A DNA stretch of 64,000 nt from Notospermus geniculatus (GCA_002633025.1 NMRB01000171.1:37003-101002), one strand, 5' to 3'. Numbered from the stretch's first letter, positions 21,633 through 34,207 are shown. Numbers and translations: made by a program. The notes: generated by a model from the sequence alone, not told the origin.

Positions 21633-23012
21633 ATCAAGGTACTTATGCTGTTGTGTATTAAGAGGTTAATGACTTCTTGGTTGTGGTTGCTATTCCATTT
21701 TCTATCTTTCCTATTCGGCTGGGCAATTATCCCGATATTCTGCACGCATTGCACCAAAATCATCTTTCGATGAGGGAAGTTGGAATGCGAACCCACCAAT
21801 GAGCATGATTACACTGTGGTTTACATGAACATGTACTACTTTCAGGCATTCTCATTCTGAGGGCGGGTACTTTATGCTCACTCACTCGCTCACCGTCATG
21901 ACCGTTGTGTGAGCGGTGACGAATGGAGCGAGCGATGAGAACCTCTGATATTCTTATGATGGGCATTCTTGAATGTCTTGATATCTCTTGGATTATGAAG
22001 GGATGTCTCTTGAAACTCAAACTCGACAGCCACCGTTCTTGATTTCGTTTCACGATGTAGGACAGTGTTAGTTTCTGTGAATCAGCAACTACTGATCTAT
22101 ATTGGAAATGTTTCTACACCTGTAGAACGGTAAACAACGAAGACATAAACTCCTGAGATCAACCTACACAAGGTCGACAACTTGTGGTTTTCTCATTTGG
22201 TTTCACCTATAGGTAAAAGTGTGGTAAAGAACACGAACAAGTCATATAACTGTAGCAAGGAAAGAACAGCAATAAAGAGTGTTAGAAATTGGTGGGTATC
22301 GCCATTAACTGGTTAGTTGGATTACCATCTGGAAATTTCGAAGATGTTGATGTGTTTTAATGTTCTGAAGGTGAAAGAGTATGACTTATGAGCGATTTTA
22401 TGCGAAAGCATGGCTCTGTACAAGGTGGTTAATGCTGTATTTGAGAGATTACAGCATGTAATGAGAAAGAAAGGAAGCGAGAATGTTATGAGAAGGTCGA
22501 AGAAGAGAGAGGAAAGGTCACTTTACCTGTCGTCACCAGACCTAACAATCCTGATAGGCTAGTTGATACTTGGCTTAGAGAAGCAGTGAGTGAGGCCAAT
22601 AGACCTTGATACCAACACTGCGAACTAGAAAATTATCTTGGGAGAGATGTAACTCCAGTGGAGAGAAAGAGAGAGAAAGAAACTGGATCCACCTACGGGT
22701 GCTGTTGCCTTGACTACCATGAGGTAATGTAAGTGGTGGTGAAGACAACAGGTAAAACTTTAGGAACCTTTGAAACATCAGGTGAGAGTTACTTCAGAAA
22801 AAAAAAGACAAGATGTCTGGTTCGGTTTGTGTCGTGGGGGTGGAACGATTGTTTGTAAAGTGAGATAAAACACTGACGTCATGTTTTGACAGGTGATGCC
22901 CCATCATTGCTCATTAAATGGTCTTCACTAAACAAATAAATTTTGAAAGCAGCCTTTACTTGACGATCTCACACATCTAGGAAGAACTCGACGACTAAGT
23001 AGAAAAGCCATT

Positions 23013-23130
23013 GGGTGATATGAATAAAAGCTAGCAAATACTTTTACTTCAGATTTGTACAGCATAACGTAGAGCATTTGTACTGCAAAATCCAAGTAAA
23101 AGCATTTACTAGTTTTTATTCATATGCCCC
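23013..23130. repeat. Fold-back MITE
   Basis: The left arm GGGTGATATGAATAAAAGCT and the right arm inverse AGTTTTTATTCATATGCCCC are imperfectly paired, with inner AATACTTTTACTT against AAGTAAAAGCATT. The element is about 118 bp. Confidence 0.7.
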
Positions 23131-26100
23131 ATTGAATGCTTTTCGTCCAGATTCATTGGAACGATACGTTCCACTATAATCCTGCGTATTTCCAGCTACG
23201 CGACTACCTGTGGAGTTACCAGATGAAATGGCCACTACCAAGTGTATGGGCAGAATCTTCATCTAAAACCCATACTTCTGGGTGATTAGCCATTCCTTCT
23301 TCTCCACCTGTGCAAACGTTTGAAAACCCATGTTCATTTAGAATACAAGACAGAGGAATTTATAGATTTCAGTTGGTAAAGCCAGCGGGGCTAACTTAAC
23401 GCTGTTCATACATAGTGCGCGGTTTCATTACTGTAATGAGTATCACATGGGAAGCTTTTGGTATTTGAACGCCTTACTGACGTTTCATGATGCATGCACC
23501 TGCATGTACGTATCTATGCATTGGGAATGCCATGTGCAGGCAACACCAGAAGGCCTTGCATGCATAAAGATCCTCAATCTGTCCTTCACCAATCTGAAAC
23601 GTACAGTAGTGGCCACGACGGCGCCAACAGCGACATTTTCCGTCACGCTTTTACAACTTGCTTCCCACTCAAAAGCCCTCTGAACCGTCTCATCGTCGCG
23701 AATTCGGATAAAATGGCCGCCATATTTCTTTTTTCATCATTCATGTAATGTTGTTCATTTCAAGCTGAGCTAAATCTCCAATATTCCGCAACATGTTCAA
23801 AGTACCTACATGTAAAGTTACAAAAAGCGATGCAAGACGTCTAGCTGTCGGCTCAGGGCAAATTTAGTCCTCAGCAGTACAACAGACCGACATTGTAATG
23901 TACATGTACATGTACATGTATTCATTTCTTTCTAAAAGGCATTCACTAGTACTTATCTTACCTAACGACCAGCATTCCTGACGATACATCATGCAATTTT
24001 TACCAATAACTGTGTTGATCCCACGTGAAGGAAGAAGATGATGTAGTTATCAATATAAACATATTCTGAACGTTACCTTCGACAGATATCTTACCCTTAT
24101 CTGCAGCGGCATCCTCAGCTGTTTCAGCCGTCAGATAGCGAAATATTGGAATCCATCCGGCCCAGTCGGCCAAAGCCAGAAGCAACTAGAATACGAATAA
24201 GAGCAGTCCTCCACAATGACACTCAAGTCACCACAACCAAAGACGAACTTAAGATTCCTCAGGAACTATCCCGCAAAGGTTTGGGCAAAGCGCCACGAAC
24301 TTTAAGTGGAATAAAATTGCATGGTTTCGTCTCTCGAATCATCACGGTGCAAAGGTACAATTCCCGATCAGGGGAATTCAACTCCCACCGTAAGTCATGA
24401 GACGAAACAAATGAGAAGTTTACCTGTCAGATAGCATTTTTAACTTCATTTCTGAATCAACGACGTATAAATTATAATCACGGCATTCCCTGGCTTTCTC
24501 AAATAGCTGTGGGTTTAATGAGCAAAATATTGTGCTCGTCTTGATAGGTGAGGTATGGAGATCCATCATGGAATCCATCAAAGATTGTGGTGTCTCCCGA
24601 ATGGAACATTCGGCAGAGTTATTTTCGGTGTTAGGGCGTGACATAGCCCTGTACAGGGTATTCCACGAAGTTAGATAGGCAACTAGCCGTGCTAGGTCTC
24701 CAAGGAAACGACAGATGTTCGTGTTGGCTGCGTCTGATTGGTTTCTCACCAGCGACGTCGCACAATGACGATTTCTGCATTCACTTTTCTTCATTGCATA
24801 TCTTCCCAAAACCCTGTGTAAAATTAGCAATTTCGAAGGTGATTTACTGCAAGGTAGGCCTACCAAGTATTTGGTCGACATAACGAGATATCAACCAGCC
24901 ACCTTTCAATAGACTGACGAACGAACCGCAACTCAAAATGAAAGTCAATGATAAATGATGCCTCTAGCCTGTATACACAGGTACACATAAAATGAGGCTG
25001 TATGACTTCCCATCGTCAGCCCCTATTTACTTTAAACATTCCACTTTTTCAGCACACACACAGGCTTCCTCAAGGGCATTCAATGTCGTCTAAACAGAAC
25101 AACCCTAGACTCAGTCATTCACATACTTTCCACTATGCCTGCATGAAAAGATGCTGATAAGCCATCGGTTCATGCTTTGCCCTGAACATCACCGAATAAC
25201 ATCCAACGTCTACAGCACTACCCCGTCGTTTTGAACGACAGCTTCCAAGTAAATGATTGATACCCGCAGCTTTTCACATGAATGCGGACCTGATGATGAG
25301 GCGGCGACACATATTAATGATTTTTTCCCCCAATACCTCCTCTCTAACATGAGTAACAGGTCGGCTAGTTTTATCAACTCTCCTTGACAAGTAAATTAGC
25401 CAGTTCTGGAACTTGTTCTGAGAGGTGAATACGTTACAAGACACATTCTGCCTCCGAATCGACATCGCTTTTTAAAGTACACAAACATCTACAGAGTATA
25501 GGTGTACATAAAAACATGAGTAGCAATCAAGGCTGAGACAAATGTATATGAAATCTACCAAGCGTCAGATAATCGCAGGAATGTTTTACCTGCTTTACAC
25601 ATAGCCGTGACCTTGGAGGTCAAGGTCAATCACTGTTGAATCCTTGAAGAGTTAAATGAGTATGTTCAGTAGTAATACTAGATAACAGGTGGTCGTCTGC
25701 ATCCTGTACATTCGAATATGAGAATAAAGCTTCCTTAGTTCCTGTGTATACGTCATAGTACATTCAAGCTTGTCTCGATCCACTTACATGACCTAAGTGT
25801 GATCTCAAAGCTTGCAACGTCAGCCTCGGCGTCTGAATAAATTCACTAGAAAGTACAAATGGGAAGTACACGTGGACGTTTGTGCAGATCCACCAAAACT
25901 ACGGCGTTACCGTGTGCTCGATGTATGCCTTCGTCGGATTGGTCAGTTTGACCTGGTAATGCTGCACGAAATGCCGCGTTGGATCAAAAACGGATGAATG
26001 ATTTGCACGAGAACTGCTATGGCGACCGACGCAAGATGTCGTAACCTTGATTGCAAGTCTCAGCGGAATCAGCATACCCAGGGGGCGCATCTGTATTTTA

Positions 26101-27365
26101 CGACGCAACACATGCATTTCATCCTCCCATCTCTTCTGGGGTTAAGGTAGTGGAGGCGTAGTTTTGAATGTGCGAAGTGGTTGCCTTTTCACACTCCCCC
26201 TCACCAGATAACATCTGCAATAAACTCATAAAAGAACCACCAGACTGCATGCTAGAGTAAGTACATACAGTAGCACATGCAAGGTAAGCTTGTAGTAGTT
26301 CTCCTTTACATTAGCAAACCCCGGAATGTGCTGAAAATAGCCGGCAACTTGCTTGGAGAAGAGAGCAAGGTATCCAAAGGCAGATTCCTAGCCAAGCTAT
26401 TCTCATGTTACATAGCGCTATATGGAAGTCGGCCTATGCCTGGATGTAAAGCTACGGGGCTAGACGAGGTTTTCATGTAGAGATGTATACGCTATAACTC
26501 ATTGATTTAAAAGTTACTTGCGTTCAAGCTGATCAAAATATAATCTAACACGTTCGGGCCGCCTCAAAGCCTAAAGCCCGCCATCCACTGCAGATTTTTC
26601 ACCAGATTTTCTGAATATGCTTGGTGAAGGCTTAGATCTATGTGGGTGTACATGTACGTGTCTGTAGATGTATGTTCTATAGAGGCCCTGAATCTGAATT
26701 TCCAAAAAAGTGTGAAAATTTTAACCGTGAACGACGGTCTTGAGTGTACAATGATTTCGCCATCTTGGGTGTCCAGAAAAACCTATAGATCTTGGAAAAA
26801 CAAGTCATTTTTTATTCATGACGGTTAGAAATTGAAAACCCGTGGTAGTGCATGGTTCACGAAACCTGTAAGACAGATCCAATTTTCAAGCAATGATGAA
26901 AACCCGTGATGAAAGATATTTCGTTCTTGCTGTTTCTTCTTGTGAGTGGCTTTCTTTCACCCCTACGAATATCACTGCCCTTCGTAGCTACCAGTAGTGA
27001 AATTTTGCCTCTTTCCAGTGTCTTTGAGCACATGCAAACGGCCGATTACTGGCAAAAAGAAGCTTTCTTGAGAGAATGCTGGGCGACGTCATGAAACTTC
27101 AGGAGGTAAAGCCTCACCGAATAGAAGTAACAAAAGCGTTACAGAGCAGCTTTATGTTCTTTCAACGTAATATATATAATGTATACTTTTCCATTGTTCT
27201 GAAGGAAATGCTTTTTTCTCCACTACGAAATTGCAAGGTAGCAGTCCAGTTATATGATTGACACTATCTAGCAGTTGTATTAACGGGCGGGGGGGGGGGG
27301 TAGCCCGTTGTCAATGGTTAAATACCGAACAGCAGGGTCTTTCAGCAATTGTGAGAGTCTTCTCG

Positions 27366-27592
27366 TACCAACTCGCGCGAGAAAAGGGACCGTTCATTTT
27401 CGTCAGTTGAGGAATCTTGAGTTGTGATCCTTGAGAAAATGGAGAAAGCTATTAAAGCTGCAAATTGCAGGGATTATTCTGAACAGTACAACATAATCCC
27501 TGCAATTTGCAAGTGCATAGCTTTTCCGTTTTCCCAGGGATCACAACTCAGATTCCTCAAGTGACGAAAATGAACAGCCCCTTTTCACATGA
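27366..27592. repeat. Fold-back element, present in both block 3 copies
   Basis: Inverted arms: GAAAAGGGACCGTTCATTTT with TTGTGATCC and GCAAATTGCAGGGATTATT on the left, and the inverse set on the right ending AACAGCCCCTTTTC. The counterpart is 36893-37115. Because both copies carry it, the insertion predates the split of the two copies. Confidence 0.7.
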
Positions 27593-28896
27593 GACTCGCC
27601 TTACCGTGCCTCTCAAGTAGAAGAGCTTTTGGTTGTTGTTGCTTGTAAAACTTTTGGACGTTTTAATTACAGCTAGGATGTCAGTCTTGTTTGAGAAAAT
27701 GAGAGCAATACTCATTTGTTATTTCCTATTCAAAACAAAACATCGATGAAGTCTCGCAATCTTAACCATGGTTTTTTTCATATTGAATTACATGATGTAC
27801 ACTCTCCGAAACAACCTGTTGAAATATCGAGACTTCGTGAGTTGAGACAAACAATACGGTACGAATTGCAAACAAACCAGGTAGAGAGAGGTACATGTAG
27901 AGGTAGAGAGAAAAAAATCGCGAGGAGAATGTTCCAAAGGAATTTGAGGAAATAGGGCATCGTCATTTCTTGATTTACATCACGACGAAAGAAAATCTTT
28001 AGTACTCTTCTAACTACATGTATAAACTATGGTTTTGATTCTCACTACAGAGTGACTGTGTACATGATAGTATACATGCCTATCAACTCGGCTCAAAGAA
28101 TAAATATAGATGTAGGCTATATTTTGTCGGCATCTTTCTTTTACAAACAAAAACCTAAAGCATCCGATGATTGATTTTTTGCCTGTTTGTCATTGGCACG
28201 ATGTTCGTGGATGGACGCCATCTTGTTTGAGAGCATTTTTCAGTGCACTCTCAAGTAGGTACACACAGAGACTCTGGTTTTAAGCGCTAGCAAAATCCGA
28301 GTACGAATTCGACATGCTTCCCTCTACAAAGGTGAGAAAGCAAAGCAACTTTCTTGTGGAGCGTTCTTAAAGCATGGTACTTGTAATGTACTGTACATGT
28401 ATAGGGCCGACAAGGAGAGAGGCTTCGTCCGTCTGGAGCCTCCACGACAGGTAGCGATATCTAACACTACATATCTACCTGCGGTGCGAATGAACGGTAA
28501 CTTCAACAAGCAGTTGGTGAGGGCGGGGAACATGGCGGTACCGGTATTCAACTAGGCGTAATGATCATTGGAACCAACGCATCTGGCGGGAGCAAAAACG
28601 AACTGAATATTGATATCATAGTAAATCGCACACTCTGATATTAAGCACGCGATGTACGTGTTTGTTATGTGTGGGCCAACAAATTTTTGGGTCGGTCTTT
28701 TGCAAACACGTGTTATTCAACCAAAGCAAGGTCAACAAATGACAAATAATGATTGTCATGCAATTTCTGGAATTGCGGTGCAGACCAGCATCGATTGCAT
28801 TCCACCGCCCAGTGTAGGCTACATTAGCCAACATTTGGGGCTATGTACCTATTGCATCCCAATGATACTACATGTAGTATGTTAGCGCGTGCATTA

Positions 28897-29275
28897 TCTG
28901 ATTAAGAGGGTGGGGGTATTGGGAATAGTTGCTGAATCAATTTTAACTTACCCTCTGTACGGTTAACGGCTGATTAAAATCCTTTCCTCCCTGTAGCCTA
29001 ATCCCCCAGGGTGTTTGTAAGCCATCCCTGTAAAGGCGGCACGTAAACGTGGAGCAAGGCCCAGCCATGATCAACTAGGTCATCCTTTAGAGAGAGCAGT
29101 CGGGAGAGGATGGTGCTGCTAACGCCAGAACGAGACTACCGGAAGTCAATTCGCACACTCTTCAATCGGGTGGGCAAGAAGGTAGAAAGTGGTGTACCAC
29201 TACAGGGGGATTCACCTGCCGTGTACCTACAAGCTCGTGGGCTAGCCAGGAATGACCTGCACATGCCACGCCGGG
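28897..29275. other. Unusually conserved segment between block 3 copies
   Basis: Compared with 38400-38778 I count a single substitution in about 380 bases, whereas flanking sequence carries many changes and indels. From 29110 the plus strand reads an open frame (MVLLTPERDYRKSIRTLFNR and onward) in which the one substitution is synonymous (CTA/CTT). A pyrimidine-rich acceptor-like site (CCTCCCTGTAG) lies near 28996. It could be a constrained exon, an RNA or a regulatory element. No product is recognised, and the frame is broken differently in each copy after 29275. Confidence 0.3.
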
Positions 29276-29754
29276 TGCTGTTCACAGGCTGCTAAAGATC
29301 TTTGCTTGTCGAAAGATAATGCCATTGGAAATTTTATTCTCTCTTCGTCCTTCTTTTTTTTTGCTTCACACTTATTGCCTCAGCCTCAGCGTCATTTATC
29401 TACAATAGGTACAAATATCTACAAAGTAATAATTTTTAACAGATCACTTTGTCGATGGTATACATTTTGTATTGCAGCCCGTCGTCGAAGGCAATATTGG
29501 TTGTAGCGCCGAGCAAACTAAGCCTATACTTCGTTGAACGTGACGAATTCAGCTCAAAGTCACATACATATAATATGTTCCCAAGCATAATGAATTAGAG
29601 GCATATTTTCGTCTCTGCCCGATCCGTGAGAACCAGATCATCAACGCCGCCTTTTGCGAGAACATAGCATGTATCCAGCAACCGTTGGATCGGTTGACGT
29701 TAGGCTACCTCAAAAAATTACCTGTCTAAAACCCAGTCTTTTCTAGTTTCAGAT

Positions 29755-30303
29755 ACACTCCTTTCGCAGTGTCTTCTCACTCATACCTATCGTTCATAGA
29801 CACTGCTTACAATAGCCCGATCCCCGCCGATTTACCACATGGTGGCAGCACTAGTCAGCGGCCAAATAGCGCGGGAAACAGCGCCGGCGTTGCTCCCAGC
29901 TTCGGCCTGTTTTACAAGATCAATCACTACAAACAGAATAATCTCGTATAGAGCGCCGTTATCCACTTCTTTAGCGATGTTTGAAAACAAAAAAGGCACG
30001 AGTTAAACACTGAAAAGTGCAAAGTGACACTGCATACTGGACACGGCGGGGGGCCAGCCATTGCTGTTGTTGTAGACTAGTGGTGCTACGTCATAATGCA
30101 ACTGTCCCATATAAAATGCTTTCCGACGAGTGACCAGTCTGCCGTGGTTGTCAAGGACGCTGACAGTGAACCAATCAGAAAATGTTTCATGTATTTCGTT
30201 AGTTACGCAAACGCCCTCTAGTGGTAAATCGGCGGGGATCGGGCTATTGTAAGCAGTGTCTATGAACGATAGGTATGAGTGAGAAGACACTGCGAAAGGA
30301 GTG
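29755..30303. mobile_element. Long-arm fold-back element, left copy only
   Basis: Arms of about 85 bases are inverted copies: ACACTCCTTTCGCAGTGTCT up to GGCGGGGATC-type sequence and GATTTACCAC. The right arm ends at 30303, and about 375 bases of non-coding DNA lie between. The equivalent position in the right copy (around 39135-39170) lacks it. A partial GACCCCGGTTGGGGTC element follows at 30324-30420. Confidence 0.7.
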
Positions 30304-30439
30304 TAGTTTCAGATTGTAAAGTTCCACTTGAAAAAGACCCCGGTTGGGGTCGAAAATTCGTGAATTCTGGAGATTGACTTCTTGTTTATTATGACTTTGT
30401 GTGTCAATTTTGTGATTTTTTGTATCTTGTCTAAAACCC

Positions 30440-30567
30440 AGCGCACATTTGCGGCAAAACTCAATGCGTTAGGGGTGTTTTTAAAGTCGACTGACCCAAC
30501 GCTGTCGACTCGTCAGTCGATTTTAACAGACACCCCTAACGCATTGAGTTTGTCGCAAATGTGCGCT
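30440..30567. repeat. Fold-back element AGCGCACATTTGCGG, left copy
   Basis: The left arm AGCGCACATTTGCGGCAAAA and the right arm inverse are separated by nested inverted words (AAAGTCGACTGA against TCAGTCGATTTT). It is present in both block 3 copies; in the right copy (39173-39456) it is interrupted by another insertion. Confidence 0.75.
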
Positions 30568-31030
30568 TGGCTTACCCAATATAACCATTTGACTGATTTT
30601 TTTGCGGACCGGATACGTGTCAGATACGGACCGGATCCGTGTGCCAATAGAACCCTGGTTTAAAGGAGCACGGTATTGGATCTCAAATGCGTTCAACTTT
30701 ATTTGCTGGATAAGTTGAGGCATATTACTATATATAAACGTACCGGTATCTCACCCAATCTGCCAATTATTGATACAATAACGCAACGTTTCTGTGTGAC
30801 CTAGTGCGTAGGTGCTGCAGGTGTGATGAGGCGACCGCATCCAAACCCCCAGAAACGCATGGAAATCGTTGCGCGTTCAAGATGGCTGCCTTGGAATTGT
30901 GTCCGAGGGGAAATGCGAGTGCCTACGAAAATTGCCGAGCAGTTGCCTTCGGAAGTTCCGAATGCCGACGTAGATGGAGCCACCTAGCGGCAGTAATACG
31001 AACTACAAAAATGCATTAAAACGTATGTAG

Positions 31031-31128
31031 TAAATCGGGTCAATTCGCCGACAACGTAGTTAGTCCCTGGGTTGGAGAGTAAATCGGGTCAATTCGCCGA
31101 CAACGTAGTTAGTCCCTGGGTTGAAGAG
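31031..31128. repeat. Tandem duplication of a 49-bp unit, left copy only
   Basis: The unit beginning TAAATCGGGTCAATTCGCCG occurs twice head to tail here (31031 and 31080). Around 39648-39700 in the right copy it is present once. This is a recent small tandem duplication. Confidence 0.85.
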
Positions 31129-31348
31129 AGAAAAGTGACAATACCGTGGTCCTTTATCAAGAAATTAACGTTGCTACACAACGTAATGCTCCACTTGTTT
31201 GTTACGAAAAGGATATTCACTTGAATCTTAGATCTTACGATTTTCCCAGGCAAGTAATACAGAGTTGACATGGATCATTGATGCAAACAATGGTAAGTTC
31301 ACAAAACATAAGGGGATACCAAAGCAGACTCTTCAATACAACCTATTG

Positions 31349-31987
31349 TTATTTCTTTAATACTGCCCAGAAAAGATCGTAATCGAAGACAAAAGGATCC
31401 GCCATGTTCATTTCTTTGATACCGTCTTCAATTTCTTCATCAGTGAAAAGAGAAAGTGCTGACAAAAACCTTTGCCTGAGGAGGGACTTGTAGTGATCAC
31501 GTGACACCTCACATCTGTACGACGTCACTTCCGGTCGTGGACTGACGTAGCTAAAGCCACAAGAATTAAACATCTCAAGTGGGACGTCTTGTCGACATTT
31601 TTTCCGTGCTGCTTCAAATAAGGGATAAGAAAATGCGCCCTTGTGGCCATGCATTATAACCACGATCATGCCGTTATCGCGTAGCTGTGACCGGAAGTTG
31701 CGGAGCGTTATTTCCACTTCGTCTTTTGGAAATTGGTGCAATGCCCCACAGATAACCAGGCGATCATACTTGATGGGCAATTTGGAGAACTCCAGCGACG
31801 TCATGCAGTAACTCTTCGCTTCAAGGAAGGATGATTGTGCCACGAAGATGAATTCTTTTTCACAGTCGACCAGAACAATCTCGTTCGAATCTAGGAGCTT
31901 TTGTTTCTGCAGTATGTTGGTGATGTAACCGGTTCCACATGCCATGTCCACTATAGTCAGTCCCGGTGTCGTCAGGAGGTTACCGAT
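31349..31987 (-). CDS. Class I SAM-dependent methyltransferase, exon 2, intact copy
   Basis: On the minus strand the exon follows TTCTCCTTTCAG, starts in phase 0 and ends at the stop at 31349. With exon 1 it gives a 250-residue protein, a normal size for a small class I methyltransferase. SAM-binding motif I is LTIVDMACGTGYITN (about residues 49-62). The acidic end of strand 2 is IVLVDCEKEF, motif IV is KYDRLVICGALHQFPKDEVE, and a later strand is GMIVVIMHGHKG. The C-terminus is DPFVFDYDLFWAVLKK. The Rossmann core supports methyl transfer from SAM, but the substrate cannot be read from the sequence. No signal peptide is seen, so it is probably cytosolic. It overlaps no neighbour and lies between the two divergent PDZ genes. 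Confidence 0.9.
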   Translation of the reverse strand: MGNLLTTPGLTIVDMACGTGYITNILQKQKLLDSNEIVLVDCEKEFIFVAQSSFLEAKSYCMTSLEFSKLPIKYDRLVICGALHQFPKDEVEITLRNFRSQLRDNGMIVVIMHGHKGAFSYPLFEAARKKCRQDVPLEMFNSCGFSYVSPRPEVTSYRCEVSRDHYKSLLRQRFLSALSLFTDEEIEDGIKEMNMADPFVFDYDLFWAVLKK

Positions 31988-32254
31988 CTGAAAGGAGAAT
32001 GGGAGAAAATCCTCAATTGCTTGGCTGGTTTGGTATTTTTTTGAGATGATAAGAGGTGTATCATCTGCTCCTTTCTCATTGACTCTCAAGCGAGGTTCCT
32101 GCTCTCACTGTACAAATTTTGGAATTGCCTTGTTGCAGGTTTTGCTTTTGGTCGGACGAAAATTTACATGAAAATCTGTGCATGCTACATATAGTAGCTT
32201 ACAAACATGACAAAGCATATAAAGTCAATTTCCAAAATATTTGCGAATTTTCTA

Positions 32255-32400
32255 CCCCAACCGGGGTCTTCTTCAGGCTGGAACTTTACAATCTGAAACT
32301 CTAGAAAAGAGTTTCAGATTTTCAGATTGTTTCTAGAGTTTCAGATTGTAAAGTTCCAGCCTGAAGAAGACCCCGGTTGGGGTAGAAAATTCGCAAATAT
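32255..32400. repeat. Fold-back element in the methyltransferase intron
   Basis: ACCCCAACCGGGGTCTTCTT on the left and its inverse on the right enclose paired AACTTTACAATCTGAAACTC arms. It belongs to the same hairpin family as 10427-10601. The counterpart in the right copy (41035-41335) carries a nested insertion. Confidence 0.8.
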
Positions 32401-32650
32401 TCTGGAAATTGACTTTATATACATTGTCATATTGTGTGTCGATTTTTGTGCTCGCCTTCTCTTTGGATATAGTAGCTTACAATACTAAAGGCTAACGGTA
32501 TGGTTTTTACGATAAGGTGAGGATGATTCGACGTAATGGTACATGTATATAGATTACTAGTATCAGAATCTCTGTATTGAGAGAAAGACCCAACTTAACC
32601 TATCAAATCTATGTAACCCTATTGCTATATTTTGTTACACCTGTACTTAC

Positions 32651-32764
32651 TCTGACTAGATCCTGACCGAATTCGTCTTCAAAGACTCTACGATGCGCAT
32701 AATGTTCATCATACTTTCGCACAATTCCCGCGTAATAATCCGGCTTTATGTCGACGTAACTCAT
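32651..32764 (-). CDS. Class I SAM-dependent methyltransferase, exon 1, intact copy
   Basis: ATG at 32764 (minus strand) opens 38 codons ending at a GTAAGT donor in phase 0, which joins exon 2 at 31987. It encodes MSYVDIKPDYYAGIVRKYDE then HYAHRRVFEDEFGQDLVR, a helical N-terminal cap of the kind that precedes motif I in small methyltransferases. The intron of 663 bp contains the fold-back element. Confidence 0.85.
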
Positions 32765-33612
32765 ATCTGAAAATGTCTATATGCAAAATGTCATCACTGG
32801 AACCATTGACTTTCTTAAGCAGGATCATAAACTTGAAAACATGCTACTAGTACTAGTACGTTTAAATCATCTCAACCCGGATGGGAGGACCCTTTGGTTG
32901 TAGGCAAACCTTGGTATTGTTGGGGAGGTCTGGCTATTGAAATGCGTTTTATTGACATGCACTTCCAGCCAATCCCATGCACCATGCACCATGCCCGTGT
33001 TCAATTTCGTTGCCCAGGCTGCCAACTGACGTATAGGCCTATAGGAGAAACCACAAACCTTCGCAACCGAATTAATCTACAACACATACATGTACGACAA
33101 GCTGACAATGCAGTTCAATTTGTTTCACGCCATCTGGCTTCCTGTGGGGGCGTTAATTTTGAATTTTTCCCATTTTACAAAATGAATGAATCAACCACCA
33201 GACGCAAAATTATGAAAGTAACTTCATCAAGAAATTCAAGCCAGAATTAAATCGGTAGACACGAGAGCAATTAGGGAATTTCTACAACTCCATAGTCTCC
33301 AGGATTCACTTCTGACTCCTTGTATATCATATCTTGAGTCTTAGAATCAGGAAGATATGAAATTTTTTTGAGACTTTAACTGTTTCAAATATCACAGAAG
33401 TTTTTTTAGGGACACTCATTGCCCAGTCTTGTCAACCTGAGCTATTTGGCATGTTTGGAACGGCCTATTGATAATCCTATCCCTTTTGTTTAAAAACTAT
33501 GCCTCATTTACTTAATTCTTATGTTTTGTTTTGTTTTCTATAATCTCTAACAACAAAAAGTATACTTGTATTATGATTAGTTTCTTTCCAAGGCTTGGCT
33601 AACTTGTATATA

Positions 33613-33864
33613 GGGCCAATTAGACGACAAGTCAAAAAACTGCATTCAGATTCGATCCGATTGGATCCGATTGACCAGCATCGGGTCTCATTTGCGTTTA
33701 GACGAGATTTGGATGTCGTCGTATGTGGTCCAATGTGGATTCGGGACCATTTTAAATCCACATTGGGCCGCATTCCAATGGGTAGCGTTTACACGCAAGA
33801 GTTTTGAACCACAATCAGATTCGATCGGATCGCATGTGGATTTCTGCCTGTCATCTAAACGGCC
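33613..33864. repeat. Fold-back element GGGCCGTTTAGACGAC, left copy
   Basis: Ends GGGCC(A/G)(A/T)TTAGACGACAAG and GTC(A/G)TCTAAACGGCC are inverted. The inside is built of GATTCGATCCGATTGGATCC-like palindromic words. The counterpart at 42655-42902 has cleaner ends. It is present in both block 3 copies. Confidence 0.75.
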
Positions 33865-34143
33865 TTATATTTATCCTGCATAGAATTTTATGTCAAAAAC
33901 CCACTGAAGAAAAGGAATAAAGCGCTATGGGTATTAAAATAGACTAAAAAATCAGCCAAATCTTTCTTCATTTTTTGATACAAAACGCTTTTTTATTCCA
34001 GGCATGGGCATGTATTGTCGTTATATCGAACACTCTGCACAGGTCTATCAGACGAATTAAAAAAATAATAATAAAGTTCTGGCTTCAACATGTCACATAA
34101 ATGATCGAGTCTATGTTTCTTTTTATATTGTGTTTGGTCATGG

Positions 34144-34207
34144 TGGCTGGCTGGCTGGCTGGCTGGTATGGCTGGCTGTCTGTCTGTCTGTCAGTCTGTC
34201 CAGTCTG
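34144..34207. repeat. GGCT/GTCT microsatellite
   Basis: Runs of GGCT followed by GTCT repeats. The array is clearly shorter in the right copy (about 43181-43221), as expected for a length-variable microsatellite. Confidence 0.85.

Larger units (their letters stand above)
21060..26905. other. Probable first intron/intergenic DNA of the minus PDZ gene
   Basis: The first PDZ exon of the minus gene should lie at or beyond this region. I searched the minus strand up to 47 kb for the W-G-F-x-L-x-G-G coding pattern and found no match, although it occurs clearly in the plus-strand gene at 47152. Two fold-back elements (21427-21632, 23013-23130), CATGTA microsatellites (about 23897-23921) and no convincing exons are present. 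Confidence 0.4.

Noticed and set aside
24420-24881. Minus-strand ORF of 153 codons followed by a possible GTAAAC donor
   Set aside because: No domain was recognised. A possible partner exon at 24068-24180 does not give a sensible protein, and phases with neighbouring exons could not be established.
28652-28885. Plus-strand ORF MYVFVMCGP..., present in both copies (also 38173-38388)
   Set aside because: The reading frame diverges by indels at its end in the two copies, it has no domain, and it overlaps an open frame on the other strand.
30801-30983. WGF-coding triplet on the minus strand as candidate for the missing first PDZ exon
   Set aside because: The following residues (GCGRLITP) lack the GG of a PDZ carboxylate-binding loop and no donor follows in phase.
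32894-33250. Plus-strand ORF of 118 codons
   Set aside because: The right block copy breaks the frame by indels and there is no similarity. It is not supported.
34144-34207. GGCT/GTCT array considered as a CRISPR-like or regulatory repeat
   Set aside because: It is a plain tetranucleotide microsatellite with length variation between copies; it has no spacers and the genome is eukaryotic.
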